Shown in pieces: positions 4,967-8,518 of a stretch of 8,518 nt of DNA; the stretch's first letter is position 1, and each line of letters starts with the position of its first letter. The DNA is from JAERML01 sp035687895 (GTDB taxonomy: Bacteria; Bacteroidota; Ignavibacteria; UBA10030; UBA6906): contig DASRUE010000003.1 in assembly GCA_035687895.1 (NCBI GenBank), positions 1 through 8,518 on the forward strand, in the 5' to 3' direction. The notes under the pieces were generated by a model. The model was not told the origin of the DNA and searched no databases. It worked only from the letters and a program-made list of their open reading frames with translations. The position numbers and the translations under genes were made by a program.

Positions 4967-7609
4967 ATGTCCACCCCTCTCATGAAACAATACGCCCAGG
5001 TGAAGGCGAAGTATCCTGACACGATACTCCTCTTCCGCATGGGCGATTTCTTTGAGACGTTCGAAGAGGACGCCAAAATTGCAGCAAAGGTCCTCGGTAT
5101 CACACTGACGAAGCGGGGAAACAGCGCAGCGGGCGATATTCCCCTTGCGGGCTTTCCCCACCATGCGCTGGATTCGTACCTCCCGAAGTTGCTCAAAGCC
5201 GGGCACCGGGTTGCCATCTGCGAACAACTGGAGGATCCGAAGTTCGCCAAGGGAATCGTCAAGAGAGATGTAATTGAAGTGGTGACACCGGGTGTAGCCT
5301 ACTCCGACAAAGTCCTCGAGCAAAAACACAACAACTACCTCGCCGCTATCGCCCTTCCTTCAGCGCTTGCCACCGGACAGGATACAATCGGTTTTTCCTA
5401 TATAGATGTGTCCACCGCGGAGTTCAATGTAAGCGAGTTTCCTTTTCGTCAACTTGCCGAACAAGTTGCCGCGCTCGCACCGTCGGAGATTCTCGTACAG
5501 CGACGGGATATTGTATCGCTCCAGGAGCTGCTACGCGGACGGTACAACGGCCTCTTCACCAAAATTGACGATTGGATCTTCAATGTCGATTACGCCTACG
5601 AGCTTCTCATTAGTCATTTCCAGACACAGTCGCTCAAGGGATTTGGCGTGGAGGAAATGAAGCTGGGCACCGTGGCCGCCGGCGCAGTGATGAACTATCT
5701 CCAGGAAACGCAGAAGGCCAACCTCCTCCATATCCGAAAGCTGATGCCGGTGGATGTCGGTGACCACATCACACTGGATACCTCCACCAAGCGGAACCTC
5801 GAGATCACCGCATCCATCGCAGGCTCAGCCGATGGAACATTGTTTGCCGTTCTCGACAGAACCCAAACACCAATGGGCGGACGCTTGCTCAAGCGGTGGA
5901 TCAACCAGCCATTGAACAGACTGTCTCCGATTCAGCAGCGCCTCACAGCCGTCCGTGAGTTAATCCAAAAGGAAGATCTCCGGAAGAGTCTCGGCGATAT
6001 CCTCACCCGCATTGGCGATCTTGAACGGCTCACGACAAAGATCTGTACGAACCGCGCAACGCCGCGGGAGATGAACGCGCTAAAGTTCATCCTGCTCGAA
6101 ATTGGCAAGGGGAAGGAGGGGCTCGACGGCCTCGCGACCGAAGTCCTCTCCTCGATCCGCACCGGACTTGATCCTCTGCCAGACGTCGTCACCCTGATTG
6201 ACACCGCCATCGAGGCGGAGCCACCCGCGACGCTGGTGGATGGCGGCGTGATCCGGAAAGGATTCCATGCAGGGCTTGATGACCTCCGGGCGATCGCGTT
6301 TGGAGGCAAGAGCTGGATTGCGGAATTGCAGAGGAGGGAACGAGAGCGAACGGGAATCTCATCGTTGAAGGTGGGCTTCAACAACGTGTTCGGGTACTAC
6401 ATCGAAGTAACCAACACTCATAAGGAGAAGATCCCCTCCGACTACATCAGGAAGCAAACGCTCACCAATGCGGAACGATACATCACTCCCGAGCTGAAAG
6501 AATATGAAGAGAAGATCCTGCATGCTGAAGAGAAAATGCTTGCGCTCGAAACCGAGCTTTTCACCACCCTTCGCTTGCAGGTCGCTGCACACGCCGAGGC
6601 GATCCAAACCGATGCCAGGTTAATCGCCGCGCTCGATTGCTTCCTCTCCCTGGCCGCTGCCGCACATGAATATTCTTACGTTTGCCCTGAGGTAAACGAG
6701 TCCACACTCCTGGAAATCAAGGACGGGCGCCATCCTGTTATCGAGCGGCTCCTGCCGCCGGGCGAAAAGTACATTCCCAACGATGTCCGCCTCGACATCG
6801 ACACACAACAAATCCTGATCATCACCGGGCCCAACATGAGCGGGAAGTCGAGCTACCTCCGGCAGGTGGGGTTGATCGTGCTGCTGGCGCAGATTGGGAG
6901 CTTCGTGCCAGCCAAGAAGGCGATCATCGGGATCGTGGACAAGATCTTCACGCGTGTTGGAGCGAGTGACAACATCGCATCGGGTGAGAGCACATTCCTC
7001 GTGGAGATGCACGAGGCGGCACATATCGTCAACACTGCAACGAAGAAGAGCCTCATCCTGCTCGATGAAGTTGGACGAGGTACGAGTACATTCGACGGCA
7101 TCAGCATTGCATGGTCGTTAACCGAGTACCTCCACGAACGCGTCGGCGCGCGAACGCTTTTTGCGACCCATTACCACGAGTTGAACGAACTGGCCGATCT
7201 TCTCCCCCGCGTCAAGAACTACAAAGTGGAGGTGCGGGAGTACGGAGACAAGGTGGTTTTTTTGCACAAAGTCACCCCCGGTTTCGCCGACCACTCGTAC
7301 GGCATCCAGGTTGCGCAGATGGCGGGCTTGCCGGAGGAGATCACGGAGCGGGCGAAGAAGATTCTGAAGAATCTGGAAGGATCAGAGTTGACGGTTCACG
7401 GAGATACGGAGACCGAAAACGGGAGACGGGAGAAAGGAAAGAGGGGCGGGAGAATCGCTTCTGCCGAAGTACAGATGACGTTGTTTGAGCTGAGAGACGA
7501 TGCGTTGAGAGAAGAGTTGAAGAAGATAGATGTAGACAAACTGACACCGCTTGAAGCGTTGCAGAAGTTGGCGGAACTGAAGAAACGAATCCATAAGCAG
7601 CCGTGCTGA
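4967..7609 (+). CDS. mutS: DNA mismatch repair protein MutS
   Basis: An 880-residue MutS, which as a dimer recognises mispairs and small loops in newly copied DNA and, with ATP, recruits MutL. The N-terminal mismatch-binding domain carries the wedge motif Phe28-Phe29-Glu30 (GDFFETF; F-Y-E in E. coli). The clamp region includes VGFNNVFGYYIEV (469-481). The C-terminal ABC-type ATPase has Walker A GPNMSGKSS (621-629, K627), Walker B LILLDE ending at D700-E701, GRGTSTFDG, and the conserved ATHYHEL (H735). QMTLF at 836-840 matches the beta-clamp-binding motif. Before it lies a charged low-complexity linker (about 808-828). The ATG at 4967 is the first possible start after an in-frame stop at 4931 and gives the usual MutS N-terminus (STPLMKQY); no Shine-Dalgarno is visible, as is common in Bacteroidota-like genomes. 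The gene is intact and is likely transcribed alone, divergent from the ligase operon. Confidence 0.98.
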   Translation: MSTPLMKQYAQVKAKYPDTILLFRMGDFFETFEEDAKIAAKVLGITLTKRGNSAAGDIPLAGFPHHALDSYLPKLLKAGHRVAICEQLEDPKFAKGIVKRDVIEVVTPGVAYSDKVLEQKHNNYLAAIALPSALATGQDTIGFSYIDVSTAEFNVSEFPFRQLAEQVAALAPSEILVQRRDIVSLQELLRGRYNGLFTKIDDWIFNVDYAYELLISHFQTQSLKGFGVEEMKLGTVAAGAVMNYLQETQKANLLHIRKLMPVDVGDHITLDTSTKRNLEITASIAGSADGTLFAVLDRTQTPMGGRLLKRWINQPLNRLSPIQQRLTAVRELIQKEDLRKSLGDILTRIGDLERLTTKICTNRATPREMNALKFILLEIGKGKEGLDGLATEVLSSIRTGLDPLPDVVTLIDTAIEAEPPATLVDGGVIRKGFHAGLDDLRAIAFGGKSWIAELQRRERERTGISSLKVGFNNVFGYYIEVTNTHKEKIPSDYIRKQTLTNAERYITPELKEYEEKILHAEEKMLALETELFTTLRLQVAAHAEAIQTDARLIAALDCFLSLAAAAHEYSYVCPEVNESTLLEIKDGRHPVIERLLPPGEKYIPNDVRLDIDTQQILIITGPNMSGKSSYLRQVGLIVLLAQIGSFVPAKKAIIGIVDKIFTRVGASDNIASGESTFLVEMHEAAHIVNTATKKSLILLDEVGRGTSTFDGISIAWSLTEYLHERVGARTLFATHYHELNELADLLPRVKNYKVEVREYGDKVVFLHKVTPGFADHSYGIQVAQMAGLPEEITERAKKILKNLEGSELTVHGDTETENGRREKGKRGGRIASAEVQMTLFELRDDALREELKKIDVDKLTPLEALQKLAELKKRIHKQPC
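7257..7263 (+). repeat. Seven-T homopolymer inside mutS
   Basis: A run of seven T encodes part of Val-Val-Phe-Leu in the ATPase domain. Gain or loss of one T would truncate MutS before its beta-clamp motif. It is the longest single-base run I noticed in the gene. Confidence 0.7.
7421..7450 (+). repeat. Purine-rich G-run tract encoding the MutS linker
   Basis: Four G runs (7421-7423, 7428-7430, 7443-7446, 7448-7450) lie in an almost pure purine stretch with repeated GGGAGA units. It encodes a charged, Arg/Lys/Gly-rich linker between the ATPase domain and the clamp-binding tail. The G runs could form a loose quadruplex, with one long 12-nt loop. The tract looks like a small low-complexity expansion that a tolerant linker has absorbed. 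Confidence 0.5.
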
Positions 7610-7664
7610 AGAACTTCCACACTGAACTCAAACTCTGCTACCTCCGCAAGACGTAAACTCATCA

Positions 7665-8518
7665 CTAAAAACCAAACCCCGACGTCAGATAAAACCGGAT
7701 CTCCTCCGGAGAGCGCGCCGCCGAGAGGTTCAGCAGGAATTTCTTGATAATATTCAGCCACACGCCGCCGCCAAACGCACTATGCCATCTGTTCGATCTT
7801 TCTCCTGCTACAAACACTCTCCCTGCATCGCCAAAGAGCGTTAGTCCAAGTTGTGCCGGAACAAAGACATTCACGGGCGCAACTCCAATCCGCATTTCAG
7901 CCTGTCCAAACATCGAAGCATCGCCCGCAAATCGCTGGAGTGAATATCCCCTGACAGTGTTCACTCCTCCAATCACCGAGGCCCCGTAGAAGGGATATTT
8001 CCCGAATGTCTTCTCTCCCCCAATGTGGAAGGCAAACACGACATCAGTGAGGATCGTTGCCGGGAGATACGCACGGACATCGGCGTTTGCTTTTCCGAAC
8101 TCCAGCCCGTTGGCAAAGACTTTTGGATAGTACGTTCCCCCCGCGCTCGCGTAGAACCCGCGGGATGGAGCAAACGGATGGTCCCGTCCGTCATACGAGC
8201 AACCGGTGCTGATTCCCAGCGCAGAATGAGTTCCAAGTCCGTACGGCTTGAGCTGACTGAGAAAGCTGTTTGCCGTCACCTTCGCGTTGGAGTATTCGTA
8301 GCGCCCGCTGAACCGGAGCGCGAACGATTGACTGACTTGTAGGTTGATTGCTGGCTCAACGCGAATCTCATGGTAGTTCGTTCTGTAGAAATCAGCGTCG
8401 AACAGCTTCCCGTCGCGGGGGGTCTCGTTGCCAAGTCCATAGAAACCGCTCAGGCCGAGATTGCCTGCACTGGCGAAGAGCTCGACACGGGCTTTGTCAA
8501 TGATCTTGTAGGACTCAG
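7665..8518 (-). CDS. BamA/Omp85-like outer-membrane barrel protein (surface antigen D15 domain), C-terminal part
   Basis: The frame is open from the stop at 7665 to the window edge (283 residues visible), so the true start is beyond the right end; a GTG at 8279 is internal. The sequence shows alternating amphipathic strands typical of a transmembrane beta barrel. It carries the Omp85 hallmark VRGY (7944-7955) in a GGVNTVRGYSLQRF context, and ends LTSGFGF with a terminal Phe, the classic outer-membrane targeting signal recognised by the BAM complex. The upstream part contains LGLSGFYGLGNETPRDG, which I associate with BamA/TamA-type barrels that in some FCB bacteria are fused to a metallophosphoesterase; the visible part cannot show whether that domain exists here. 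Likely role: outer-membrane protein insertion or transport. It converges on mutS with a 55-bp gap that holds no clear terminator hairpin. Confidence 0.85.
   Translation of the reverse strand, partial: ESYKIIDKARVELFASAGNLGLSGFYGLGNETPRDGKLFDADFYRTNYHEIRVEPAINLQVSQSFALRFSGRYEYSNAKVTANSFLSQLKPYGLGTHSALGISTGCSYDGRDHPFAPSRGFYASAGGTYYPKVFANGLEFGKANADVRAYLPATILTDVVFAFHIGGEKTFGKYPFYGASVIGGVNTVRGYSLQRFAGDASMFGQAEMRIGVAPVNVFVPAQLGLTLFGDAGRVFVAGERSNRWHSAFGGGVWLNIIKKFLLNLSAARSPEEIRFYLTSGFGF

Noticed and set aside
7111..7488. Second plus-strand frame within mutS
   Set aside because: Out-of-frame shadow of mutS, Arg-rich and without motifs.
7610..7664. Possible bidirectional terminator between mutS and the barrel gene
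   Set aside because: Only a 4-bp stem with a 2-nt loop (GAAGAACTTC) is present, with no U-run. Too weak to call.
1..8518. CRISPR array, tRNA or rRNA genes, insertion sequence or prophage
   Set aside because: I saw no regularly spaced repeats, no cloverleaf-like conserved tRNA arms, no transposase or integrase motifs and no terminal inverted repeats.

Overview
The window looks like a chromosomal segment from an FCB-group bacterium (Bacteroidota/Chlorobi/Ignavibacteria-like). The grounds are the style of the MutS sequence, moderate G+C (mid-50s by eye), mostly weak Shine-Dalgarno sequences, and a BamA-type outer-membrane barrel, which means a Gram-negative envelope. The lineage is an inference from sequence style, not from a search.

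Left half (1-4564, minus strand): a compact operon read right to left. Its order is a RimK-like ATP-grasp ligase (3563-4564), a YbdK-type GCS2 carboxylate-amine ligase (2417-3556), a short M29-type metallo-aminopeptidase (1388-2407), a second, divergent ATP-grasp-like ligase (83-1270), and probably the start of a membrane protein that leaves the window on the left (1-86). Gaps between the first three genes are 6 and 9 bp. A 117-bp spacer with two perfect stem-loops separates the aminopeptidase from the last ligase, and the putative fifth gene overlaps the fourth by TTGA. Up to three ATP-dependent amide-bond-forming enzymes plus one peptide-cleaving enzyme suggest a pathway that makes and trims a small gamma-glutamyl or other peptide-like metabolite, or a peptide tag. 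No product can be named from sequence alone. This is the most interesting system in the window.

Centre (4565-4966): a 402-bp divergent intergenic region. It holds candidate promoters for both directions and a short stretch on the minus strand that reads like a small or frameshifted gene: a good Shine-Dalgarno and ATG, but the coding-like frame is shifted by one base.

Right half: mutS (4967-7609, plus), an intact 880-residue mismatch-recognition ATPase with the mismatch-wedge Phe-X-Glu, Walker motifs and a beta-clamp-binding motif. Its C-terminal linker is encoded by a purine-rich, G-run-rich low-complexity tract. Converging on it is the 3' part of a BamA/Omp85-like (surface antigen D15) outer-membrane protein (7665-8518, minus). 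That gene is open to the window edge and lacks its start here.
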